Shown one piece after another: positions 35,377 to 43,212 of a stretch of DNA of 64,000 bases. The notes under the pieces are model-generated. The model saw nothing but the letters and a program-made list of their open reading frames with translations, did not search any database and was not told the origin of the DNA. The translations under genes and the position numbers were made by a program. Origin of the DNA: an uncultured Tenacibaculum sp. (GTDB lineage Bacteria > Bacteroidota > Bacteroidia > Flavobacteriales > Flavobacteriaceae); contig CANMJA010000001.1 in assembly GCA_947498055.1 (NCBI GenBank), positions 62,001 to 126,000 of the forward strand, given 5' to 3'. The stretch's first letter is position 1. Each line of letters begins with the position of its first letter.

Positions 35377-35414
35377 AATCCTGCTTTTTGATTAAAGCAG
35401 GATTTTTATTTTTG
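35377..35414 (+). terminator. Terminator overlapping the murI promoter
   Basis: AATCCTGCTTT (35377-35387) pairs with AAAGCAGGATT (35394-35404), followed by TTTATTTTT. The T tract is part of TATTTTTG (35407-35414), a promoter box, so the end of one unit and the start of the next are fused. Confidence 0.75.
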
Positions 35415-35420
35415 TAAATA

Positions 35421-36221
35421 ATGAGCTATTTTTCAAAAAACAACCCTATTGGTATTTTTGACTCTGGTATTGGAGGAACTTCTATATGGAAAGAAATAAA
35501 CGTCTTGCTACCTCATGAGAATACTATATATCTTTCCGATAGTATTAATGCACCTTATGGTCAAAAAACAAAAGAAGAAATACTAAGACTTTCTATAAAA
35601 AACACAGAGTATTTAATTAAAGAAAAATGTAAAATAATTGTTGTTGCTTGTAATACTGCAACTACCAATGCTATTAAATATTTACGAAAAAATTACGACA
35701 TCCCTTTTATTGGTATAGAGCCAGCTATAAAACCTGCCTCTATACAAACAAAAACAAATACCATTGGCATCTTAGCTACTAAAGGAACTTTAAACAGTGA
35801 ACTATTTGAAAAAACATCTTCAACAATTAGTGATACAATTAACATAATAGAGCAAATTGGAGAAGGGTTAGTTGAGCTTATTGAAGCTGGCAAAATTGCA
35901 TCACAGGAAATGGAATCTCTTTTAAAAATACATTTACAACCAATGCTAGATCAAAAGATAGATTGTTTGGTATTAGGTTGTACTCATTATCCTTATTTAA
36001 CAAAATCGATACGAAAAATAGTAGGCAATTCTATTAAAATAATTGACTCGGGAGAGGCAGTTGCTAGGCAAACAAAAAACATTCTAGTTAAAAGAAATCT
36101 ACTGAGACTAAAAGATTCTAAATCTCCTTTTTTTTATTTTTATACAAATAAAGATAAAAAAATTCTAGAAGATATATTAAAAGATACTTCTCCTACACAT
36201 ATCGAGAAAATCGATTTTTAA
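35421..36221 (+). CDS. murI: Glutamate racemase
   Basis: The 266-residue enzyme has GIFDSGIGGTSIW (Asp14 region), the two catalytic cysteines in VVACNTATTNA (Cys77) and LGCTHYPYL (Cys187), as required. It makes D-Glu for peptidoglycan in the cytoplasm. The TATTTTTG box ends 6 bases before the ATG, so mRNA may be leaderless or nearly so. The 3' end overlaps the convergent porP-like gene by 4 bases. Confidence 0.96.
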   Translation: MSYFSKNNPIGIFDSGIGGTSIWKEINVLLPHENTIYLSDSINAPYGQKTKEEILRLSIKNTEYLIKEKCKIIVVACNTATTNAIKYLRKNYDIPFIGIEPAIKPASIQTKTNTIGILATKGTLNSELFEKTSSTISDTINIIEQIGEGLVELIEAGKIASQEMESLLKIHLQPMLDQKIDCLVLGCTHYPYLTKSIRKIVGNSIKIIDSGEAVARQTKNILVKRNLLRLKDSKSPFFYFYTNKDKKILEDILKDTSPTHIEKIDF

Positions 36222-37198
36222 AATAACTGACCATTAATATTAGGACAGGCTGCTAATCTTCTTTTTTTACACAATAAATTTAAACCTAAAGAAATCTGGT
36301 GAAAACCTGCATCGGAAAACAACACGTCACCAAATTGTTTACTATACGTATAAGAAACCATGAATTTATTAAAGTTAACCCCGAAAATTGGAGAAACATA
36401 TTGTGCATTTTCAAAAGTATTACTATCGAAAGAAGTTCTGTAAGATAAACCACCCCACAATTGCGCTTTTTTCAATCTCTTATACACTTTCATGTTTATA
36501 TCTACAATCTTCTCTCCTGTTTGTTCTTTAAACTGAAACATAAAAGAAGGCTCATATTGAAGTTTCTCTTTATCTCCAAAAAAATAACCCGCTCCTAAAA
36601 TATAATTACGCAAGTTTAAGGCATCAAATTCTGAACTTAAACTATTCTTTGCTGATAAAAATATATTTTTAATGGTTAAATAACTAGACAAACCCTTGTA
36701 GTGATATCCTAACCCGAAATCTGCGTTTACATAAAAATCACTTTCAATAATTTGCTGCACTTGCGGATCTCCAGCAAAAGTAGTTTGATCCACCTCATTT
36801 TGAACCAAAGACATCGACAAACCAAACGAGAGTTGATTAAAAACCTTTCCTTTATCTAAACTTAAATGATATGCATAAGAACCTTGTACTGCTTTTTGAG
36901 AATGGAAACCATTTTTATCATTAAACAACACCACTCCATAAGCCGCTTTAGAATCTTCATTTACTTTTGCATGAAAACTTACCGTTTGTAATTGTGGCGC
37001 ATTATCTATACCCAACCATTGCGTTCTTGCCGTTAGTCTTATTTTTCCGCAGTCTCCAATACCAGCAGCTGCAGGATGCACTAAATACACATTATCAGAC
37101 AAATAGTCTTGATAAATTGGTAATGTTTCTTGTGCACAAATATTAAAACTTACGACAAGAAAAAAAAACAATGCAATTTTCTTACATATTAAATTCAT
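36218..37198 (-). CDS. PorP/SprF family type IX secretion membrane protein
   Basis: The 326-residue protein has a signal peptide ending ICAQETLP, followed by YQDYLSDNVYLVHPAAAGIGDCGKIRLTARTQW, typical of PorP/SprF (YxxNPAxAG). The rest forms an outer membrane beta-barrel pattern. It is often coupled to T9SS cargo with SprB-like C-terminal domains. Here no SprB-like adhesin is adjacent. The GGGGGA five bases before its ATG on the reverse strand is an unusually strong purine-rich RBS-like run for this genome. Confidence 0.9.
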   Translation of the reverse strand: MNLICKKIALFFFLVVSFNICAQETLPIYQDYLSDNVYLVHPAAAGIGDCGKIRLTARTQWLGIDNAPQLQTVSFHAKVNEDSKAAYGVVLFNDKNGFHSQKAVQGSYAYHLSLDKGKVFNQLSFGLSMSLVQNEVDQTTFAGDPQVQQIIESDFYVNADFGLGYHYKGLSSYLTIKNIFLSAKNSLSSEFDALNLRNYILGAGYFFGDKEKLQYEPSFMFQFKEQTGEKIVDINMKVYKRLKKAQLWGGLSYRTSFDSNTFENAQYVSPIFGVNFNKFMVSYTYSKQFGDVLFSDAGFHQISLGLNLLCKKRRLAACPNINGQLF

Positions 37199-37359
37199 TC
37201 CCCCAAAATTATATTACCAAATATATCTGATTTTAGGCTAATTAGCTAAAAATATCTGTTAAAGACAAGAATTTACAACTTTTATAAACTAAATTTCTTC
37301 TTTCCTCTATTTTAATTCCTTCTATTTACATTACTTTAGCGGTATAATATTGTACTTAA

Positions 37360-38841
37360 ATGACCAAAGTATTACGACCTATTATGTTTGTAGGTACAGG
37401 TTCTGATGTAGGAAAAAGTATTATTGTTACGGGTATGTGCCGTATTTTTAAGAAATTAGGCTACACTCCTGCTCCATTTAAAGCGCAGAATATGTCTTTA
37501 AATAGTTATGCTACTAAAGACGGATTAGAGATCGGCAGAGCACAAGCCGTTCAGGCAGAAGCTGCTGGTATTAATTGTACTACAGAAATGAACCCTGTAT
37601 TATTAAAACCTTCTGGAGCAAATAAATCGCAAGTTATTTTACATGGAAAACCAATAGGAGACCAAACCGCTCGTTCTTATTTTTTAGGCAATAATAAACA
37701 GCATTTATTTACTGAAGTTCAAAAAGCTTTTAAAACATTAAAATCTAAATACAACCCTATTATATTAGAAGGTGCTGGAAGCATTAGTGAATTAAACTTA
37801 AAACATCGAGATATTGTAAATATGCGAATGGCACAAGTTGCAAATGCCGATGTATATTTAATTGCAGATATAGATAGAGGAGGTGTTTTTGCAAGTGTAT
37901 ATGGTAGCATTACTTTATTAGATAATGAAGAGCGAAAATTAATTAAAGGAATTATTATTAATAAATTTAGAGGAGATATTTCTTTGTTTGAAGAAGGAAA
38001 AAAAATGTTAGAATCGCTTACGAATGTTCCTGTTTTAGGTATTGTACCCTATGCTAAAGACATTTATATAGAAGACGAAGATTCTTTAGGTTTAGAAAAG
38101 AAACAAACAAGTGCTAAGAAAAACGCTATTAATATAGCCGTAATATTACTCCCATATATTTCTAATTTTACAGATTTTAATAGATTAGAAAAAGAAGATA
38201 GAGTACATCTTTTTTACACTAGAAATCCAGAGGATATTAAATTAGCAGATATTATTATCATACCAGGCAGTAAAAATACTATTGCAGATATGCAGTTTTT
38301 AAGGTCCTCTAAATTGGCCAAAGAAATTTTAATCGCACACGAAAAGCAAAAATTTATTGTTGGTATTTGTGGTGGATTTCAAATGTTAGGAGCTTCTATA
38401 TCCGACCCAAATCACGTTGAAAATGAAATTCATGAAATTCCTGGATTAGGAATTATTCCTGCGAAAACAATTTTAGCTTCCGAAAAAACTACGGAACAAT
38501 GTAATTTTCAATTTAAAGAATATTCTGAAACATGCATAGGATATGAAATACACATGGGAATTACCACTTTTAAACAACCGCAAAATCCTCTTAATTTTAT
38601 AAATAATAAACCAGAAGGTTATTTTGAAAAAAATTGTTGGGGAACCTATATACATGGTATTTTTGATAATAGTTTGGTTATAGATAATTTACTATCCCAT
38701 TTTAATGTCTCTTCTAATCCTAATAACTTAGACTATACAGCTTATAAAGAAGAGAATTATGACAAACTAGCCAATCATTTAGAGGAACATATAGATATAG
38801 AAGTAATTTTAAATAATATGAAAGTAACCATTACGGAATAA
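37360..38841 (+). CDS. cobQ: Cobyric acid synthase
   Basis: The 493-residue enzyme has an N-terminal dethiobiotin-synthetase-like domain (GTGSDVGKSIIVTGMCRIF; FKAQNMSLNSYAT) and a C-terminal glutamine amidotransferase with CGGFQMLG (catalytic Cys) and HGIFDN. It amidates side chains b, d, e and g of cobyrinate diamide. First gene of the + strand cob block, two bases from the next gene. Confidence 0.96.
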   Translation: MTKVLRPIMFVGTGSDVGKSIIVTGMCRIFKKLGYTPAPFKAQNMSLNSYATKDGLEIGRAQAVQAEAAGINCTTEMNPVLLKPSGANKSQVILHGKPIGDQTARSYFLGNNKQHLFTEVQKAFKTLKSKYNPIILEGAGSISELNLKHRDIVNMRMAQVANADVYLIADIDRGGVFASVYGSITLLDNEERKLIKGIIINKFRGDISLFEEGKKMLESLTNVPVLGIVPYAKDIYIEDEDSLGLEKKQTSAKKNAINIAVILLPYISNFTDFNRLEKEDRVHLFYTRNPEDIKLADIIIIPGSKNTIADMQFLRSSKLAKEILIAHEKQKFIVGICGGFQMLGASISDPNHVENEIHEIPGLGIIPAKTILASEKTTEQCNFQFKEYSETCIGYEIHMGITTFKQPQNPLNFINNKPEGYFEKNCWGTYIHGIFDNSLVIDNLLSHFNVSSNPNNLDYTAYKEENYDKLANHLEEHIDIEVILNNMKVTITE

Positions 38842-38842
38842 G

Positions 38843-39871
38843 ATGATGAGTATTGATTATGGACATGGTGATGATCTACACAAATACAATAAAACTATTT
38901 TTAAAGCTAACTTTAGTTCTAATGTTTGGTACAAAGGTGCTCCAAAAAATTTAATACAGCATCTAAAAGAAAAGATACTAAGTATTGAAAACTATCCTGC
39001 ACCTAATGCAGAAAATATCACTAAATTAATTGAAGAACACCATCAATTAAAAGCACAATCAACTATTATTACCAATGGAGCTACTGAAGCTTTTTACTTG
39101 ATTGCAAATACTTTTCATGGCACATCTGCAACTATTTGTACTCCTTCTTTTTCCGAGTATGAATTAGCCTCAAAAGTAAATAACTTAGCAATTCAATTTA
39201 TAGATAGAAAATCTATTCTTACACACCAATTTAATACAGAAATTGCATTCATTTGTAATCCGAATAATCCAGATGGTTTTGAAACAACCTCGGAAGAAAT
39301 AGAAACTTTAATACAAAAATTTCCAAATACATTATTTATTATAGACGAAGCTTATATTGAGTTTACAAGTTCTAACATTTCTTGTATCTCTTTCGTCGAA
39401 AAACAAAATAATATTCTAATAATAAAATCATTAACCAAACTTTTCTGTATTCCAGGATTACGTTTGGGATATGTTATTGGCAACCAAAAAATTATTAACA
39501 AATTAGCCAATCATAAAATGCCTTGGAATGTAAATAGCATAGCATTGCATGCTGCTGCTTTTATATTTAAAAACTATAATAGTTTAGTACCAAACTTTAA
39601 AACTTGTCTAAAAAACACTGTTATATTAAAAAATAAAATCAATACTCTTGAAGGTTTCACTGTAATTTCTACAAATACTACTTATTTCTTAATAAAACTA
39701 GATAAACCTATTTCTCAAGAACTAAAATCTTATTTAGTTAAAGAACATCAATTACTAATAAGGGATGCTTCCAATTTTAGAACTTTAGATGCTCATTATA
39801 TTAGAGTAGCTAGCCAAACACCAGAAAAAAATCAACTTTTAATTAATGCATTACAACAATGGAAAGTTTGA
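38843..39871 (+). CDS. CobC/CobD-like PLP-dependent aminotransferase (threonine-phosphate decarboxylase)
   Basis: The 342-residue fold type I protein starts DYGHGDDLHKYNK, has FICNPNNPDGF and FIIDEAYIEF, and the PLP Lys in SLTKLFCIPGLRLGYVIG. In the cob operon, between cobQ and cbiB, it most likely makes (R)-1-amino-2-propanol O-2-phosphate from L-threonine-P, the linker donor for CbiB. Histidinol-phosphate aminotransferase is an alternative by fold, but context argues against it. It overlaps cbiB by 13 bases. Confidence 0.85.
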   Translation: MMSIDYGHGDDLHKYNKTIFKANFSSNVWYKGAPKNLIQHLKEKILSIENYPAPNAENITKLIEEHHQLKAQSTIITNGATEAFYLIANTFHGTSATICTPSFSEYELASKVNNLAIQFIDRKSILTHQFNTEIAFICNPNNPDGFETTSEEIETLIQKFPNTLFIIDEAYIEFTSSNISCISFVEKQNNILIIKSLTKLFCIPGLRLGYVIGNQKIINKLANHKMPWNVNSIALHAAAFIFKNYNSLVPNFKTCLKNTVILKNKINTLEGFTVISTNTTYFLIKLDKPISQELKSYLVKEHQLLIRDASNFRTLDAHYIRVASQTPEKNQLLINALQQWKV

Positions 39872-40785
39872 TTTATATTTTACCGTTATTATTAGCATAT
39901 ATACTTGATTTAATTCTTGGGGATCCTAGATGGCTACCACATCCTATTCGCTTATTTGGCAATTTAATTTCGTTTGGAGAAAAACTCTTAAACAAAAAAA
40001 AAGCAAGAGTATTAAAAGGGGCAATAGTAACTATACTACTCACCTCATTTACTTTTTTATTTTTCTATTTTATTGTAAAATTAGTAACTCCTTACCCAGT
40101 TGTAAAAATTATTTTCGAAACCGTTTTTTTATTCTATGCTTTAGCAAATAAAAGTTTAGTTGAAGAAGGTAAAGCGGTTTTTACTGAGTTAAAAAAAGGA
40201 ATTAATGAAGGAAGAAGTCGCTTATCTTGGATTGTTGGTAGAGATACCTCTAAACTTAATACACAAGAAATTATAAAAGCAGTTTTTGAAACACTTTCTG
40301 AAAATTTAAGCGATGGTGTTATTGCTCCTTTATTTTATTATGCAATTCTAGGAATACCAGGAGCCATGTTGTATAAAATGGTAAACACTTTAGATTCTAT
40401 GATTGGCTATAAAAACGAACGTTATATACACTTTGGTAAATTTGCCGCAAAACTAGACGATGTTTTTAATTACATTCCTGCTCGTTTAACTACTATTTTA
40501 ATGCTGTTGGTTACTTTTAAAATACATAAACTCCCTCTAGTTTGGCAAGAAGCAAAAAACCATTCTAGTCCAAATGCTGGTTATCCAGAAGCAGCTTTAG
40601 CAGCTATTTTAGATTGTCGTTTCGGTGGTCCAAATTATTACCATGGTATTTTGGTAGAAAAACCTTTTATAGGGAGTAATGATAGAATAATTAAAGAATC
40701 TGAATTTAAAAAAGTTGCTTCTATTAACTATATGGTTACTCTTATATTTGTAATTTTTATAGCAATGTTACTTTGGTTTATTTAA
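39859..40785 (+). CDS. cbiB: Adenosylcobinamide-phosphate synthase
   Basis: The 308-residue membrane protein has LLLAYILDLILGDPRWLPHPIRLFGNLI at the N-terminus and several further helices, with WIVGRDTSKLN and the Gx-rich DGVIAPLFYYAI. It attaches the aminopropanol phosphate linker to cobyric acid. It overlaps the aminotransferase, so the two are translationally coupled. Confidence 0.94.
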   Translation: MESLIYILPLLLAYILDLILGDPRWLPHPIRLFGNLISFGEKLLNKKKARVLKGAIVTILLTSFTFLFFYFIVKLVTPYPVVKIIFETVFLFYALANKSLVEEGKAVFTELKKGINEGRSRLSWIVGRDTSKLNTQEIIKAVFETLSENLSDGVIAPLFYYAILGIPGAMLYKMVNTLDSMIGYKNERYIHFGKFAAKLDDVFNYIPARLTTILMLLVTFKIHKLPLVWQEAKNHSSPNAGYPEAALAAILDCRFGGPNYYHGILVEKPFIGSNDRIIKESEFKKVASINYMVTLIFVIFIAMLLWFI

Positions 40786-40852
40786 ATCATTTTTTATTTT
40801 TAAAAGTCTAATTATCTATATTAAGTAAGGGGTTAAACCTTTTATCTCGTTC

Positions 40853-41389
40853 ATGAAAAGATATATTATTACAGGAGCTCCTGGAACAGGAAAAACAACT
40901 TTAATTAATGCTTTACGTATTAGTGGTTTTTATTGTTTTGAAGAAGTTTCTCGTAGAATTATAATTTCACAGCAAAAGACGAATGGAAATAAAACTCCTT
41001 GGCAAGATGTGACTGGATTCACTAATTTAGTTTATAACAAAACTTTAGAAGAACTTAAAATATCTATAGATAAAGAGGCTTTTGTTGATCGAAGTTTAGT
41101 AGATAATATTGCATACTTAAAATTGAAACAAAAAACCATCGATAATAAGTTTTTAAATTTTGATTATAAAAAACACTATCATACTACTATTTTTTTTCTC
41201 CCACCTTGGAAAGATATTTATGTAGAAGACCCACAAAGATTACAATCTTTTGAAGAAACAAAAAAACTACATGAATTGCTTCTAGAAGCTTATACTCAAT
41301 TAGGGTTTTCTATTACAATTTTACCGAAAACAACTACTTTAAAAAGAAAAGAAATTATTTCCAACTTTATTTCTACTACCTTAATATAA
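40853..41389 (+). CDS. AAA_28-type P-loop ATPase of unknown target
   Basis: The 178-residue protein begins ITGAPGTGKTTLINAL (Walker A) and GFYCFEEVSRRII, with FVDRSLVDNIAYLKLK, the form of small AAA_28 ATPases. Such proteins occur singly in many genomes with kinase-like or regulatory roles. Its place behind cbiB may suggest a role in the corrinoid pathway, but that is only context; CobU has different motifs (no CxxCK/HxH). Confidence 0.75.
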   Translation: MKRYIITGAPGTGKTTLINALRISGFYCFEEVSRRIIISQQKTNGNKTPWQDVTGFTNLVYNKTLEELKISIDKEAFVDRSLVDNIAYLKLKQKTIDNKFLNFDYKKHYHTTIFFLPPWKDIYVEDPQRLQSFEETKKLHELLLEAYTQLGFSITILPKTTTLKRKEIISNFISTTLI

Positions 41390-41621
41390 ATTTCTTTTAG
41401 TGTATTCATTTTAATAAATAACTTTCATCAAAAGTTTCTTTTCTTCATTTTCTTAGAATATACATTCCGAAATAACCATACATAAATTATTCTTTTTTTA
41501 AGCCTAATTAAAACTCGCTCATTCCTTAAAGTAATGCACCTACGGTATAAAAATAGAACTATTTTACTTTTCAGTATATCTTAGTATTACTACAAAAAAA
41601 AGAATTTAGATAGTTTATTGA

Positions 41622-41801
41622 ATGAATACTACAAATTATAACGAAATGAAAATAGACATTATATGTCCGGAATGTAAAACAGGAAAAGTTGATTTTGATT
41701 TTAACTTGTACATAAATGATTTTGGTTTTTCTTGTGATAATAAAAACTGTCTTGTTACAGTAGAACTACCTATGGATACTAAAGAAATTATACAATTCTA
41801 A
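41622..41801 (+). CDS. Small zinc-ribbon-like protein, 59 residues
   Basis: ATG at 41622 opens a 59-codon frame with IICPECKTGK (CxxC) and, later, FSCDNKNC, a pattern of C-x2-C ... C-x5-C fitting a one-zinc ribbon. The frame is short and otherwise easily missed, but codon use and the Cys pairs support it. It precedes two conserved hypothetical genes on the same strand, 54 bases away. Function unknown. Confidence 0.6.
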   Translation: MNTTNYNEMKIDIICPECKTGKVDFDFNLYINDFGFSCDNKNCLVTVELPMDTKEIIQF

Positions 41802-41855
41802 TGTGTATACAATTAAAAACAAACCTGCTTAAAAAATTAATCTAAAAACTATACC

Positions 41856-42470
41856 ATGGATATTGAAATCACATTTATAAATAATTCTCAAGATATGAAT
41901 AATTCAAGCATTGTTATTTTTCAAAAAAATGTAGCTTCTAATTTTGAGGAAAATGCTATTGCTTGGCAAGTCATTAAAAATTGTGGGAAAAATTGGTCTC
42001 ATAAATTTACATATCCAATGAACTTTGAGGTTGCTGCTGCAGATTCTTACGGAAATATATCTGATCTCCAAACAGCAATAAATGGTCAAAAATGGGATGT
42101 TCTTAGAAATAAATCTGGAGACATTTTGCAATTAAACCCAGAAAACACAAATAATCCAAATGAGATTGTGATAGAAAATGTATTACCTGCAGGTAGTATC
42201 AGTGCTCAAATATATAAAGATGGAAAATTGTTAGCTACAAAAACAGGTATTTCTCCTAATCAAAAAGTAGTTTTTGAATTTACACCTGAAATTTATGTAG
42301 ATGTTATTCCTCAAGTATCAGAAGGAGAAGTCATTGATTCTGCTATCATAAGTAATATTAACTATAAACTATCTTTATTGGGATTAACGAAGGCTAATTT
42401 AATTATGACTGGTGGTGGAACCGGTTCTAATGCTACTCCTTTTAAATTTCAATTAGTTCCAACATCTTAA
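41856..42470 (+). CDS. Conserved protein, beta-rich, unknown function
   Basis: The 204-residue protein opens MDIEITFINNSQDMNNSSIVIFQKNVASNFEENAIAWQVIK, a form I recall in several flavobacteria and Gram-negative bacteria without proven function (sometimes labelled LigA, not supported). No signal peptide or membrane segment is present; alternating beta segments and a final TGGGTGSNATPFKF suggest a compact beta-sandwich. Together with 41622 and 42490 it may form a small operon. Confidence 0.6.
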   Translation: MDIEITFINNSQDMNNSSIVIFQKNVASNFEENAIAWQVIKNCGKNWSHKFTYPMNFEVAAADSYGNISDLQTAINGQKWDVLRNKSGDILQLNPENTNNPNEIVIENVLPAGSISAQIYKDGKLLATKTGISPNQKVVFEFTPEIYVDVIPQVSEGEVIDSAIISNINYKLSLLGLTKANLIMTGGGTGSNATPFKFQLVPTS

Positions 42471-42489
42471 CATTAAAAACATTTTTATT

Positions 42490-42828
42490 ATGCATACATA
42501 TTCATTAGAAAGTTGCGACAAAAAACAATTCATTTTTGAATTTTCATTTGAAGAAGAAGTAGAGAATAATGAGATTACTTCTCGTTATGTTAGTTATCGT
42601 TTACTAAGAAAAGACAAACCCGAAGAAGTTTTTACATGGAATGGAAATCTTTCTACTCACGAAACAGAATTTTTTATTCTTTCTTTTCCTGACAAAATTA
42701 ACATTAAAGGAGAAATGTGTTTGTATAAAAATAATGGTTCCGATTATATTTTTATTAATGCTAGCTATTGTTTCGATTTAGAGAATCATTTTGAAGGAAA
42801 TATCTTAAAAATCCCAAGTAAAAAGTAA
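42490..42828 (+). CDS. Conserved small beta protein, unknown function
   Basis: The 112-residue soluble protein begins MHTYSLESCDKKQFIFEFSF and is beta-rich and acidic. No family was recognised. It lies 19 bases after the preceding gene, so the two are probably translated from one mRNA. It ends before a C-rich stretch and a hairpin. Confidence 0.55.
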   Translation: MHTYSLESCDKKQFIFEFSFEEEVENNEITSRYVSYRLLRKDKPEEVFTWNGNLSTHETEFFILSFPDKINIKGEMCLYKNNGSDYIFINASYCFDLENHFEGNILKIPSKK

Positions 42829-42876
42829 ATATAGAAACAACATATAACGAAAGTTCCCCCCGTCCTTTTTAAAATC

Positions 42877-42909
42877 AGATCTCATAGGCTATAAAAACCT
42901 GTGAGATCT
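42877..42909 (+). terminator. Hairpin at the end of the hypothetical operon
   Basis: AGATCTCATAGG (42877-42888) pairs with CCTGTGAGATCT (42898-42909), a 12-bp stem with one G-U. The following tract is only weakly T-rich. A CCCCCC run lies 16 bases before it (42856-42861). Confidence 0.55.
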
Positions 42910-42951
42910 TGGTAATTTATATAGATAAAATAAAGTATCTTCGCACAATCA

Positions 42952-43114
42952 AATGGTTTTTTACACTTGTGTAAAAATTAAAAGGGAATTTGGTTAAAAT
43001 CCAAAACTGTTCCCGCAACTGTAAAACTTATTAAAAACTTCATTAATAAAACCACTGTAGTTTGAACTATGGGAAGGGAAATGAAAGTTAAGTTAAGTCA
43101 GGAGACCTGCCATT
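42952..43114 (+). ncRNA. Cobalamin riboswitch
   Basis: The leader has the conserved cobalamin elements: GGGAATTTGG...AATCC, then CTGTTCCCGCAACTGTAA, and the B12 box AAGTCAGGAGACCTGCC. The closing stem pairs AATGG (42952-42956) with CCATT (43110-43114). A downstream hairpin TAACTCT/AGAGTTA (43133-43153) is likely the expression platform. It controls the TonB receptor gene by binding adenosyl- or other cobalamin. Confidence 0.95.
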
Positions 43115-43132
43115 AGGATAATAATTTAATAG

Positions 43133-43153
43133 TAACTCTCGGGTAAAGAGTTA
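43133..43153 (+). promoter_or_regulatory. Expression-platform hairpin
   Basis: A 7-bp stem TAACTCT/AGAGTTA with loop CGGGTAA follows the riboswitch. There is no T run, so it more likely controls RBS access or loop pairing than termination. Confidence 0.5.
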
Positions 43154-43212
43154 GAAAATTATGTTTGTTTTCATCATATTTTCTTTCCTTGCCTGCTTAA
43201 TTTCATTTTTAA

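Noticed and set aside
37195..37206. GGGGGAATG on the reverse strand, like the 24 kb G-rich elements
   Set aside because: It overlaps the porP start codon and lacks the preceding C and flanking hairpin; more likely an RBS-like run.
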